Positions 9,474 to 17,147 of a DNA stretch of 64,000 bases are shown piece after piece. The stretch is taken from positions 2,666,001 through 2,730,000 of the forward strand of contig NZ_CP079737.1 in assembly GCF_019916025.1 (NCBI RefSeq). Reading direction: 5' to 3'. The notes beneath the pieces were generated by a model. It saw nothing but the letters and a program-made list of their open reading frames with translations, searched no databases and had not been told where the DNA came from. Made by a program: the position numbers and the translations under genes. This stretch comes from Paraclostridium bifermentans (GTDB taxonomy: Bacteria > Bacillota > Clostridia > Peptostreptococcales > Peptostreptococcaceae). Positions within the stretch are counted from its first letter, which is position 1. Each line of letters begins with the position of its first letter.

Positions 9474-10721
9474 TTATATAAGCTGAGAGTTAAGAACTGC
9501 TGATTCTTTCTCAACATCCTTTTTAAAGTCTTCTTTATTTAATACTCTATTTAGTATAATACCTACTATTGCAGCTAAACTTAGCCCTGTAATTGTAACA
9601 GTTTTAGTTACAGGTATTCCTATAACAATTCCTTTATTACTTAAGTAAGTAGTTCCTAAGCCGATTACCATTATAGTAGCTATTATTATTATATTCTTTT
9701 TACTTTCTACACATTTGCTATCGTTTATTGTTTTTAACCCTACATATGAAATCATTGAGAATAACATTATACTTATTCCACCCATAACTTCTGTAGGTAT
9801 ACTTTGTAAAAACCCTCCAAACTTACTTACACATGCTAGTAATATTGCACATATAGCAGTTCTTCTTAATATTGATGGGTCATAATTTTTAGTTATAGCA
9901 AGTACTGCTGTATTTTCTCCATAAGTCGTATTTGCTGGTCCTCCTAAAAATCCTGCCATAATAGTAGCCAATGCATCTCCCATTAACGTTCTGTGAAGCC
10001 CTGGTTCTTCTATGAAATTCTTTCCTACTACAGTTCCATTAGTAGTCATGTCTCCTATATGTTCCATGAATACCGCTAAAACTACAGGTGCAATTAAAAC
10101 TATAGCTTGTAAACTAAATTTTGGTAGTGTAAATTGTGGTATTTGTAAAAGAGCCGTATTTGTACTCATAAATGAAACATCTACATTCCCTAGTATTAAA
10201 GATACTGTGTATCCTATAGCTACAGCTATTATTATATTTAATTGCTTTATAAATCCTTTACAAAATACATTTATTGCTATTGCTAATCCTAATGTCATAA
10301 TTGCTATTAAAAAATTATTTGATGCCATATCAACTGCAGTTGGTAATAGGTTAAGTCCTATAACTGCTATCATTGCTCCAACCACTTGAGCTGGGAAATA
10401 TTTTTTAATTTTATCTACACCTACTTTTTTTATAACTGCTGCCATTATTAAATATATAATTCCGGCTACTATTATTCCACCTTGAGCATATGCTAAATCT
10501 CCATTGTGAGCTTCTTTAGCAGCTATTATAACTGGTATAAATGCAAAACTTGAACCTAAGAAAACTGGAACTACTCCTTTTGTACATGCATGGAAAATTA
10601 ATGTCCCTACTCCTGCACAGAAAATAGCAACCGCTGGATTAAATCCTGTTAATATCGGTACTAAAACTGTAGCTCCAAACATAGCTAATAAATGTTGTAA
10701 TGATAACATTGTTTTTTTCAT
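9474..10721 (-). CDS. uraA: Uracil permease (nucleobase/cation symporter-2 family)
   Basis: An inner-membrane proton-coupled uracil transporter. The 415-residue product is almost all hydrophobic helices, with the family segments FLGSSFAFIPVI and, near the middle, VFMEHIGDMTTNGTVVG. It lies immediately after pyrR, and a PyrR-binding hairpin precedes its start, which supports uracil over xanthine or urate as substrate. The Shine-Dalgarno GGGAGG is 8 nt from the ATG and may be part of the regulation. Confidence 0.93.
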   Translation of the reverse strand: MKKTMLSLQHLLAMFGATVLVPILTGFNPAVAIFCAGVGTLIFHACTKGVVPVFLGSSFAFIPVIIAAKEAHNGDLAYAQGGIIVAGIIYLIMAAVIKKVGVDKIKKYFPAQVVGAMIAVIGLNLLPTAVDMASNNFLIAIMTLGLAIAINVFCKGFIKQLNIIIAVAIGYTVSLILGNVDVSFMSTNTALLQIPQFTLPKFSLQAIVLIAPVVLAVFMEHIGDMTTNGTVVGKNFIEEPGLHRTLMGDALATIMAGFLGGPANTTYGENTAVLAITKNYDPSILRRTAICAILLACVSKFGGFLQSIPTEVMGGISIMLFSMISYVGLKTINDSKCVESKKNIIIIATIMVIGLGTTYLSNKGIVIGIPVTKTVTITGLSLAAIVGIILNRVLNKEDFKKDVEKESAVLNSQLI

Positions 10722-10746
10722 AAAAAAACCTCCCTATTTTTAGTTT

Positions 10747-10764
10747 GGGAGAAATAATTCTCCC
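10747..10764 (-). promoter_or_regulatory. Hairpin before uraA whose 3' arm matches the Shine-Dalgarno
   Basis: On the minus strand GGGAGAA pairs with UUCUCCC. No U-tract follows, so it does not look like an intrinsic terminator. The CUCCC of the 3' arm is also complementary to the GGGAG of the uraA ribosome-binding site about 13 nt downstream. The two pairings exclude each other, which suggests control of translation; this is inference. Confidence 0.5.
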
Positions 10765-10767
10765 TTT

Positions 10768-10787
10768 TTCAGTATCTCTGTACTGAA
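10768..10787 (-). promoter_or_regulatory. PyrR-binding RNA hairpin before uraA
   Basis: The minus-strand RNA forms UUCAGUA/UACUGAA around the hexaloop CAGAGA, which fits the PyrR binding-loop consensus CNGNGA. Compared with the Bacillus consensus stem, a C-G pair is replaced by A-U, so pairing is kept. PyrR bound to UMP would stabilise this hairpin. It sits in the 100-nt gap between pyrR and uraA. Confidence 0.75.
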
Positions 10788-10821
10788 TTAAAAGGTGTTA
10801 ACCTTATATAATTTTATGCTT

Positions 10822-11370
<549 letters not shown>

Positions 11371-11385
11371 TCATAAGGTTAAGTT

Positions 11386-11450
11386 GTAAAAATTCGCTTA
11401 GCTCATATCGTCAACGTCCGCTCGGCAAGCTTACGTCCCGTTACTCAAAA
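11386..11450. repeat. GC-richer intergenic element, copy 1
   Basis: A 65-nt segment between the pyrR attenuator and the pyrR start, clearly richer in GC than its surroundings. Its first 20 nt (starting TAAAAATTCGCTT) match 19 of 20 bases at 60961-60980; the rest is only loosely similar. Both copies lie just downstream, on the minus strand, of a terminator hairpin. Confidence 0.5.
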
Positions 11451-11476
11451 AAGCTTCTTACCCTTAGGCAAGAAGC
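11446..11476 (-). terminator. Attenuator terminator in the pyrR leader
   Basis: The stem AGCTTCTT/AAGAAGCT with an inner CC-GG pairing is followed by TTTTTT on the minus strand. Together with the upstream PyrR hairpin it forms a standard PyrR attenuator: UMP-bound PyrR favours this terminator. Confidence 0.85.
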
Positions 11477-11534
11477 TATACTTATCAAATATAAAGAATC
11501 TTATATTTTCTATAAGTTCTCATTCTCTCGCCTT

Positions 11535-11552
11535 TTGATCTCTCTGGACCAA
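11535..11552 (-). promoter_or_regulatory. PyrR-binding RNA hairpin in the pyrR leader
   Basis: UUGGUC/GAUCAA closes the hexaloop CAGAGA, a full match to CNGNGA, and the top of the stem follows the classic UCCAGAGAGA pattern. It lies about 60 nt upstream of the attenuator terminator. Confidence 0.88.
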
Positions 11553-11577
11553 TTAAAGGTAACATTCATTTTTTATA

Positions 11578-11606
11578 ATTATATACTAATAAACTACTTT
11601 TAACAA
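11578..11606 (-). promoter_or_regulatory. SigA-type promoter for pyrR
   Basis: TTGTTA (11601-11606), a 17-nt spacer and a perfect TATAAT (11578-11583) on the minus strand, 26 nt before the PyrR hairpin and just after rluD. Confidence 0.7.
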
Positions 11607-11612
11607 CCACTT

Positions 11613-12524
11613 TTATTTCATTTTAGATATTAAGTCACTGAAATATTTTGGAAGTTCTGAATTGAACTCAACATATTCATTAGTTGTAGGATGCATGAAA
11701 CCTAACTTTCTAGCATGTAAGGTTTGTCCTTTTATCCCAAACTTATTATTTTTCGGACCATATAGAGGGTCCCCTAATAAAGGATGATTTAAAGATAATG
11801 CATGAACTCTTATTTGATGTGTTCTTCCAGTCTCTAAAGTTGCCTTAACATGAGTAAAGTTTTCATATCTATTTATGACTTCAAAGTGAGTAATTGCATT
11901 TTTTCCATCTTTAACGATACCCATCTTCAATCTATCTTTAGGATTTCTTCCAATAGGTTTATCAACAGTTATTTTATCTTCTTTCATAACTCCGTGGCAT
12001 ATAAACTCATATTCTCTAGTTATTGAATGATCTTTTAGCTGTTCTGCTAGCGAATTATGTGCTTTATTATTTTTTGCAATCATTAAAAGACCAGACGTAT
12101 CTTTATCTATTCTGTGTACTATCCCAGGTCTTATCACTCCGTTTATAGAAGATAAATTCTCTCTACAATGATATAAAATTGCATTTACTAACGTATTATC
12201 ATAGTTTCCAGGCGCTGGATGAACAACCATATCTTGAGGTTTATTAACTATTAATAAGTCGCCATCTTCATAAACAATATCAATCGGTATATCTTGTGGA
12301 GTCACTTCAAGAAGTTTTGGTGCTGGTATCTCAATAATTACATGATCATCTTCTTTTACCAAGTATTTTGCTTTTTCAATTTTATTATTAACCTTAACTT
12401 TTTTATCTTTTATAATCTTTTGTATATAACTCCTAGACATTTCACCTAACTGTCCAGACAAATACACATCTAGCCTATCGCCTTCTTCTTCATCTATAAC
12501 TAAAAATTGTCTTACTTCTTCCAT
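11613..12524 (-). CDS. rluD: RluA-family 23S rRNA pseudouridine synthase (RluD-like)
   Basis: It isomerises uridines in rRNA. The 303-residue product has an N-terminal S4 RNA-binding domain (about 15-75) and the catalytic motif HRIDKDTSG with catalytic Asp140. Which rRNA positions it modifies cannot be told from sequence alone. It starts 8 nt after the lspA stop, an order common in Firmicutes. Confidence 0.93.
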   Translation of the reverse strand: MEEVRQFLVIDEEEGDRLDVYLSGQLGEMSRSYIQKIIKDKKVKVNNKIEKAKYLVKEDDHVIIEIPAPKLLEVTPQDIPIDIVYEDGDLLIVNKPQDMVVHPAPGNYDNTLVNAILYHCRENLSSINGVIRPGIVHRIDKDTSGLLMIAKNNKAHNSLAEQLKDHSITREYEFICHGVMKEDKITVDKPIGRNPKDRLKMGIVKDGKNAITHFEVINRYENFTHVKATLETGRTHQIRVHALSLNHPLLGDPLYGPKNNKFGIKGQTLHARKLGFMHPTTNEYVEFNSELPKYFSDLISKMK

Positions 12525-12532
12525 AATTTCAC

Positions 12533-12976
12533 CTACTTGTCATTTTCAAAAAATATTATGTATATGCATAATAATATAGTTCCTATAACTACAAATACAT
12601 CTGCTACATTAAATACATAGTTCCAAACTATTCTAAAATCAAAATAATCTACTACAAATCCTAATCTTACTCTATCTATAAGATTCCCTATAGCTCCTGC
12701 TATTATAAGAATTATAGCACTTTTACCAAGTAAGTTTAGTTGCTTTTTGTATAGATAATATAATCCAAATATGCATGCAGCCAAAGCAACCACTACAAAA
12801 ATCATTTGGTTATTTTGAAACATTCCAAATGCTGCTCCTCTATTTTCTACATATGTTAAATGAAATATATCTTTAATTATAGGTATACTCCCTATATTAA
12901 CTAAATACTTTACAGCTAAAAATTTAGATATTTGATCTAATCCTATTAAGCCTAATATAATAAGTATATATATCAA
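12533..12976 (-). CDS. lspA: Lipoprotein signal peptidase (signal peptidase II)
   Basis: It cleaves prolipoprotein signal peptides after lipid attachment by Lgt, which is encoded at 59.3 kb. The 147-residue product has four predicted membrane helices and the catalytic aspartates Asp101 (GNLIDR) and Asp126 (FNVADVF), plus NRGAAFG. The start is TTG, chosen because AGGAGG lies 9 nt upstream. Confidence 0.95.
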   Translation of the reverse strand: MIYILIILGLIGLDQISKFLAVKYLVNIGSIPIIKDIFHLTYVENRGAAFGMFQNNQMIFVVVALAACIFGLYYLYKKQLNLLGKSAIILIIAGAIGNLIDRVRLGFVVDYFDFRIVWNYVFNVADVFVVIGTILLCIYIIFFENDK

Positions 12977-13054
12977 AAAAATATCCTCCTCAATTGTTTT
13001 AATCTATATATATTATATATATTAACATATATATGGGCAATACATGTTAATATC

Positions 13055-13080
13055 AAAAAAAGATAGCAATTGCTATCTCT
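13055..13080 (-). terminator. Terminator after the polysaccharide deacetylase gene
   Basis: The perfect palindrome AGATAGCAATTGCTATCT is followed by TTTTTTT on the minus strand. Confidence 0.88.
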
Positions 13081-13087
13081 CTTTGAT

Positions 13088-13822
13088 TTATTCTTTAACA
13101 AGATCTGATATAGTTACAAATTCATATCCTTGTTTTTGTAACTCTGGAATTATACATTCTAAAGCTTTTATAGTTTGTGATTTATCATTTCTTATACTGT
13201 TGTAGTCATGAAGTAAAACTATACTACCATTTTTCGCATTTTTTTCTATTGTACTTATAATATTTCCAACTCCAGGATTACTCCAATCTCTAGCATCAAA
13301 ATCAGACCACAACACAACTTTCATATCTTTTGATTTCATTAAGTTAAATAAGCTTTCATTTATTGCTCTATATGGAGGTCTAAACCAAGTTGGTTCTTTA
13401 CCTGTAACTTTTTTTATAATTTCTTGAGTTTTTATAATTTCACTATTAAGCTTTTCAGGTGAATTATTGCATACATTTATATGCGTAAATGTATGATTCC
13501 CAATTTCATGCCCCTCATCAAATGCTCTTTTTACAATTTCAGGATTCCACCCAACTTTTTGACCTACTACAAAAAATGTGGCTTTTGCATTATTTTTTTT
13601 AAGTATGTCTAGTATTTGTGGTGTAAAATCTTCATCAGGACCATCATCAAAGGTTAAAGCTATAACTTTTTTCTGATCACTACCTCTTTTAATTATTATA
13701 TCTTCATATTTTTTTGATATATTATTTTTATTATTAAAAACTTCAGTTTCATTTGACTTTGGCATATTAAATATACCTAATGCTAAAATCAAAAAAAATA
13801 TAGGTATAATTAACTTCTTCAT
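13088..13822 (-). CDS. Polysaccharide deacetylase, NodB domain, membrane-anchored or secreted
   Basis: It probably removes N-acetyl groups from peptidoglycan or another glycan outside the cell. The 244-residue product has an N-terminal hydrophobic signal/anchor (5-20) and all NodB motifs: TFDDGPD with Asp59-Asp60, the metal-binding HEIGNHTFTH (His110, His114), RPPY at 158-161 and LLHDY with His205. It could be a sporulation-type deacetylase such as PdaB, but the neighbours do not decide this. Confidence 0.9.
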   Translation of the reverse strand: MKKLIIPIFFLILALGIFNMPKSNETEVFNNKNNISKKYEDIIIKRGSDQKKVIALTFDDGPDEDFTPQILDILKKNNAKATFFVVGQKVGWNPEIVKRAFDEGHEIGNHTFTHINVCNNSPEKLNSEIIKTQEIIKKVTGKEPTWFRPPYRAINESLFNLMKSKDMKVVLWSDFDARDWSNPGVGNIISTIEKNAKNGSIVLLHDYNSIRNDKSQTIKALECIIPELQKQGYEFVTISDLVKE

Positions 13823-13837
13823 ATTACCGCCTCTTTT

Positions 13838-14329
13838 CTAGTAGTCATCTCTCATATCTCTATTCATATCAACTAAATCTTTAACTTCTCGTGTAAATAA
13901 ATTAGGTCCACTAAAATTATCTTTTATACTAACACTCTCTATATTATTTACTGGTCTTTCTTCTTTTTTAGCACAATCTACACATAATCTAGTTTCTGGA
14001 ATAAAATCTAAGCGATCTTCCTCTATACCTTTTTTGCAACTTTCACAAATTCCATAAGATCCATTTTGTATTTTATATAGGGCATTATCAATTTCATTTA
14101 GCTTAAATTTTTCATGATTAGTTAAACTATTTTGCATCTCTTGCATATATACTTCACTTCCTATATCCGCAAGATGATTATCATAACTTGAAAGCTCACC
14201 TGATGTGTACTTCTCACTTGTATGTTCAGTAGTGTTTCCAAATACAGTGTTATCTTCCATTTCTGATACTAAATTTATTATATTATTTTTTTCTTCTAAT
14301 AACATCTTTTCATATTTTTTATTATTCAT
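13838..14329 (-). CDS. TraR/DksA-type zinc-finger protein (YteA-like)
   Basis: The 163-residue product has an acidic helical N-terminal half and a four-cysteine zinc finger, CESCKKGI...CVDCAKK, near 100-130, the pattern of DksA/TraR proteins. YteA-like members are common in spore formers; their role is not well defined. It starts 9 nt after the preceding gene, so the two are probably co-transcribed. Confidence 0.85.
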   Translation of the reverse strand: MNNKKYEKMLLEEKNNIINLVSEMEDNTVFGNTTEHTSEKYTSGELSSYDNHLADIGSEVYMQEMQNSLTNHEKFKLNEIDNALYKIQNGSYGICESCKKGIEEDRLDFIPETRLCVDCAKKEERPVNNIESVSIKDNFSGPNLFTREVKDLVDMNRDMRDDY

Positions 14330-14338
14330 AATAATCCT

Positions 14339-14740
14339 CTACCTTCCTCTAAAATTATCTACCATATCTAAAAATTCAGCTATATATTCTCCTATAATAG
14401 GTAAGTTAACCCATTTAGATACAATATATAAAACTAAACCTGTAAGAAAACTGAATCCAATAGCTTGCCCAAAACCTTTCCCAATTCCTGCTATAAAGTT
14501 AATTGCAAACATTCGTCTTCTACTATCTGTTAAAATCATATAATCCATAATTCTACTTCTTTCAAACATATATAACAGACTGTCTATTCTATTATTTGCA
14601 ATTTCAAGTGCTTTTAATAGTGCACTAGATTCATCATTTCCATGGATTCTTTTATCAATCTCTTTCATACTCAATGCTTTAACTTCTTCTATATATATTT
14701 CTTTTTCATTTTTTCTATTTCCTAATCTATATCGCTTCAA
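14339..14740 (-). CDS. DUF5665 membrane protein
   Basis: A 133-residue protein of unknown function with a charged N-terminal half and one long hydrophobic stretch (about 83-117: FIAGIGKGFGQAIGFSFL and onward), matching what I know of DUF5665. The start appears to be TTG with a weak GAGGA site; other starts are possible. Confidence 0.7.
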   Translation of the reverse strand: MKRYRLGNRKNEKEIYIEEVKALSMKEIDKRIHGNDESSALLKALEIANNRIDSLLYMFERSRIMDYMILTDSRRRMFAINFIAGIGKGFGQAIGFSFLTGLVLYIVSKWVNLPIIGEYIAEFLDMVDNFRGR

Positions 14741-14855
14741 AACTTAACACGTCCTCTTCACATAGAAAAACTTTTTACAATTTTATTATTCCAACTTTTA
14801 TATTTTAAATACAAGAATTTGCTTTACTAATAGTACTTAATTAATGTTTTATTAC

Positions 14856-14884
14856 ACAAAAAAAGCCCTATTAAATAGGGCTTT
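14856..14884 (-). terminator. Terminator after trpS
   Basis: AAGCCCTATT/AATAGGGCTT hairpin followed by TTTTTT on the minus strand, 12 nt after the trpS stop codon. Confidence 0.9.
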
Positions 14885-14895
14885 CAATCTTAATT

Positions 14896-15900
14896 TTATA
14901 AAAATTTCTTTTCTATCAATCCAACTTTTTTATAAACTTTTCTTAGGGTTTTTCTAGCTTGATATTCTGCCTTTTGAGCACCTTTAGCATATATATCTTC
15001 TAGGTAATCCTTATTTGAAAGTAAGTATTCATATTGGTCTTTTATAGGTTTTAAAGTTTCTACTATTACTTCAGCAACGTCATTTTTAAAATCTCCATAT
15101 CCTTTACCTTCATACATAGCAACTACATCTTCTATAGATTTATTGTCTAGTTTTGAGTATATATCTAAAAGATTTTTTATACCTGGTTGCTCATCACTAT
15201 ATCTAACTACTCCAACAGAATCTGTTACACTTCTTTTTATTTTTCTTCTTATTGTATCAGCATCATCAACTAATAATATATATCCATTTTCATTTTCATC
15301 TGATTTACTCATTTTTTTAGTTGGTTCTTGTAAGCTCATTACTCTAGCTCCAGCTTTTGGTATATATGGTTCTGGAACTTTAAATGTAGGGCTATATCTG
15401 TTGTTAAATCTATTTGCTAAATCTCTAGCTAACTCTAGATGTTGTTTTTGATCTTCTCCAACTGGCACTAAATCTGTTTGATATAATAATATATCTGCAG
15501 CCATTAGAACTGGATAAGTAAACAATCCTGCATTTAAATTGGCTTCGCTTTTTTGAGATTTATCTTTAAACTGAGTCATTCTACTTAACTCACCCATATA
15601 TGTCATTGTATTTAAAATCCACATTAACTCTGTATGACAACTAACATGTGACTGTATGAATATAGTATTTTTTTCTGGATCTAAACCACTTGCCATGTAT
15701 TGAGCTAATAACTGCATTGTATTTGCTCTTAAATTTTTAGCTTCTTGTGGAACTGTTATTGCATGTAAATCTACTACACTATAATAGCAGTTATAATCTT
15801 CTTGTAATTCTTTCCAATTTTTTATAGCTCCAAGATAATTTCCTAATGTTAATTTACCTGATGGTTGAGCCCCACTAAATATTATTTTCTTTTCACTCAT
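14896..15900 (-). CDS. trpS: Tryptophanyl-tRNA synthetase
   Basis: It charges tRNA-Trp. The 334-residue product has the class I signatures in TrpRS form: PSGKLTLGN (10-21) and KMSKS at 196-200, with GEDQKQH in between. It starts 12 nt after mtnN and shares that gene's upstream Trp-specific T-box. Confidence 0.97.
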   Translation of the reverse strand: MSEKKIIFSGAQPSGKLTLGNYLGAIKNWKELQEDYNCYYSVVDLHAITVPQEAKNLRANTMQLLAQYMASGLDPEKNTIFIQSHVSCHTELMWILNTMTYMGELSRMTQFKDKSQKSEANLNAGLFTYPVLMAADILLYQTDLVPVGEDQKQHLELARDLANRFNNRYSPTFKVPEPYIPKAGARVMSLQEPTKKMSKSDENENGYILLVDDADTIRRKIKRSVTDSVGVVRYSDEQPGIKNLLDIYSKLDNKSIEDVVAMYEGKGYGDFKNDVAEVIVETLKPIKDQYEYLLSNKDYLEDIYAKGAQKAEYQARKTLRKVYKKVGLIEKKFL

Positions 15901-15912
15901 ATTTAATGCCTC

Positions 15913-16611
15913 CTATAAATTTTTTAACATTCTAAGTACTATATCTTTTGAGTTGTGAGCTGCTTGACCTACAAACTCTTCATATGTTACATCTGCACTT
16001 CCGTCTGCTTTATCTGACATAGCTCTTATAACTACAAATGGAGTATGATTCACATAGCATACATGTGCTATAGCAGCTCCTTCCATTTCTCCACAGTATC
16101 CGTTAAATTCTTTTACTAGTTCATCTTTTAATTCCTTGCTACTTATAAATATATCTCCACTTAAAACTCTACCTTTTAAAACTTTATGAGTTTTAACTTC
16201 TGCTTTTGATGATTCATAAGCCGCATTTATTAATTTTTCATCTGCTTTAAATATTGAATTATCCATTCTAGGTATCATACCTTTTTTATCACCAAATACA
16301 GTAGTGTCAAAGTCATGTTGTATCGCATCTGTAGATATAACTATATCATATACATCTAGTTCTTCATTTAATGCTCCTGCTACACCTGTATTAACAACTG
16401 CATCTACCTTAAATTCACTTATTAATATTTGGGCACATAATGCAGCATTTACTTTACCTATTCCACATCTAACTAAAACAATATCTTTATTTTCTAATTT
16501 TCCTACATAAAATTTTAAACTAGCTTTTTCTATAGTTTCTTCTATGTCCATTATATCTCTTAATATATCTACTTCCTCATCCATTGCACCTATTATTCCT
16601 ATTTTGTTCAT
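15913..16611 (-). CDS. mtnN: 5'-methylthioadenosine / S-adenosylhomocysteine nucleosidase
   Basis: It releases adenine from methylthioadenosine and S-adenosylhomocysteine, recycling by-products of methylation and polyamine synthesis. The 232-residue product starts MNKIGIIGAMDEEV and carries the MEGAAIAHVCY and SDKADG segments with the catalytic acid residues. It is the first gene after a tryptophan T-box, which is an odd regulatory context for this enzyme. Confidence 0.95.
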   Translation of the reverse strand: MNKIGIIGAMDEEVDILRDIMDIEETIEKASLKFYVGKLENKDIVLVRCGIGKVNAALCAQILISEFKVDAVVNTGVAGALNEELDVYDIVISTDAIQHDFDTTVFGDKKGMIPRMDNSIFKADEKLINAAYESSKAEVKTHKVLKGRVLSGDIFISSKELKDELVKEFNGYCGEMEGAAIAHVCYVNHTPFVVIRAMSDKADGSADVTYEEFVGQAAHNSKDIVLRMLKNL

Positions 16612-16657
16612 TTCTAAATTCCTCCTATATGTTATTAATCTTTATTTTTTTATAATT

Positions 16658-16905
16658 AAAAAATCCGCCCTAAATAAATAGGACGGATATATTTTCCGCG
16701 GTACCACCTAAATTATATACATTTTTATATGCATATCACTTAATAATTTCTGCTATAACGTGCAGTCACGATATCAGCTACTCTTTAAATTTCACCTAAT
16801 TCCTCAAAGGTCCATTCATTAAATTTATTTATATTGAGTTCTCAGCTACCTCAATTCTCTGTATTAAATAAGAAATTTAATTACTAATCCTCTTCACTGG
16901 ATTTT
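16658..16905 (-). promoter_or_regulatory. T-box leader, tryptophan specifier, upstream of mtnN-trpS
   Basis: The T-box core GGTGGTACCGCGG is at 16696-16708 and the terminator at 16658-16689 (ATCCGCCC/GGACGGAT, then T-rich). In stem I the specifier context GAATGGACC gives codon TGG (Trp) at 16812-16814. Uncharged tRNA-Trp would pair with both sites and prevent termination. With mtnN, it fills the 536-nt gap between mtnN and ileS together with the promoter and the inverted repeat listed below. Confidence 0.93.
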
Positions 16906-16932
16906 TATATTATATTTTTATATTTATTTTAT

Positions 16933-16961
16933 ATGATATGTTTTAATCTAAAAAAAGTCAA
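16933..16961 (-). promoter_or_regulatory. SigA-type promoter for the Trp T-box operon
   Basis: TTGACT (16956-16961), a 17-nt spacer and TATCAT (16933-16938) on the minus strand, shortly before the T-box. Confidence 0.65.
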
Positions 16962-17008
16962 CCATTTAAACTACATATTTTTTTCTACCACCTAATTCCC
17001 ATAAAAAA

Positions 17009-17136
17009 GAAGCTGTCTCAAAATAGTTATTAAATAGTAAATATATAAGTTTTAGCGACCTTTAAAGCTTCTTTTTAGCTTTGGAAGCAAAACTTATATA
17101 TTTATCCTATTCATACTACTATTTTGGTACAACTTC
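17009..17136. repeat. Imperfect inverted repeat of about 128 bp after ileS
   Basis: Arms 17009-17053 and 17089-17136 are near-complements: both read GAAG(C/T)TGT, then CAAAATAGT, and end TAAATATATAAGTTTT when written in the same direction, with a few mismatches and small gaps. A 35-nt centre separates them. On the minus strand TTTTTT follows, so it could end ileS transcription. The long arms also resemble a miniature inverted-repeat element. No target duplication is obvious. Confidence 0.75.
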
Positions 17137-17147
17137 TTCAATTTAAA

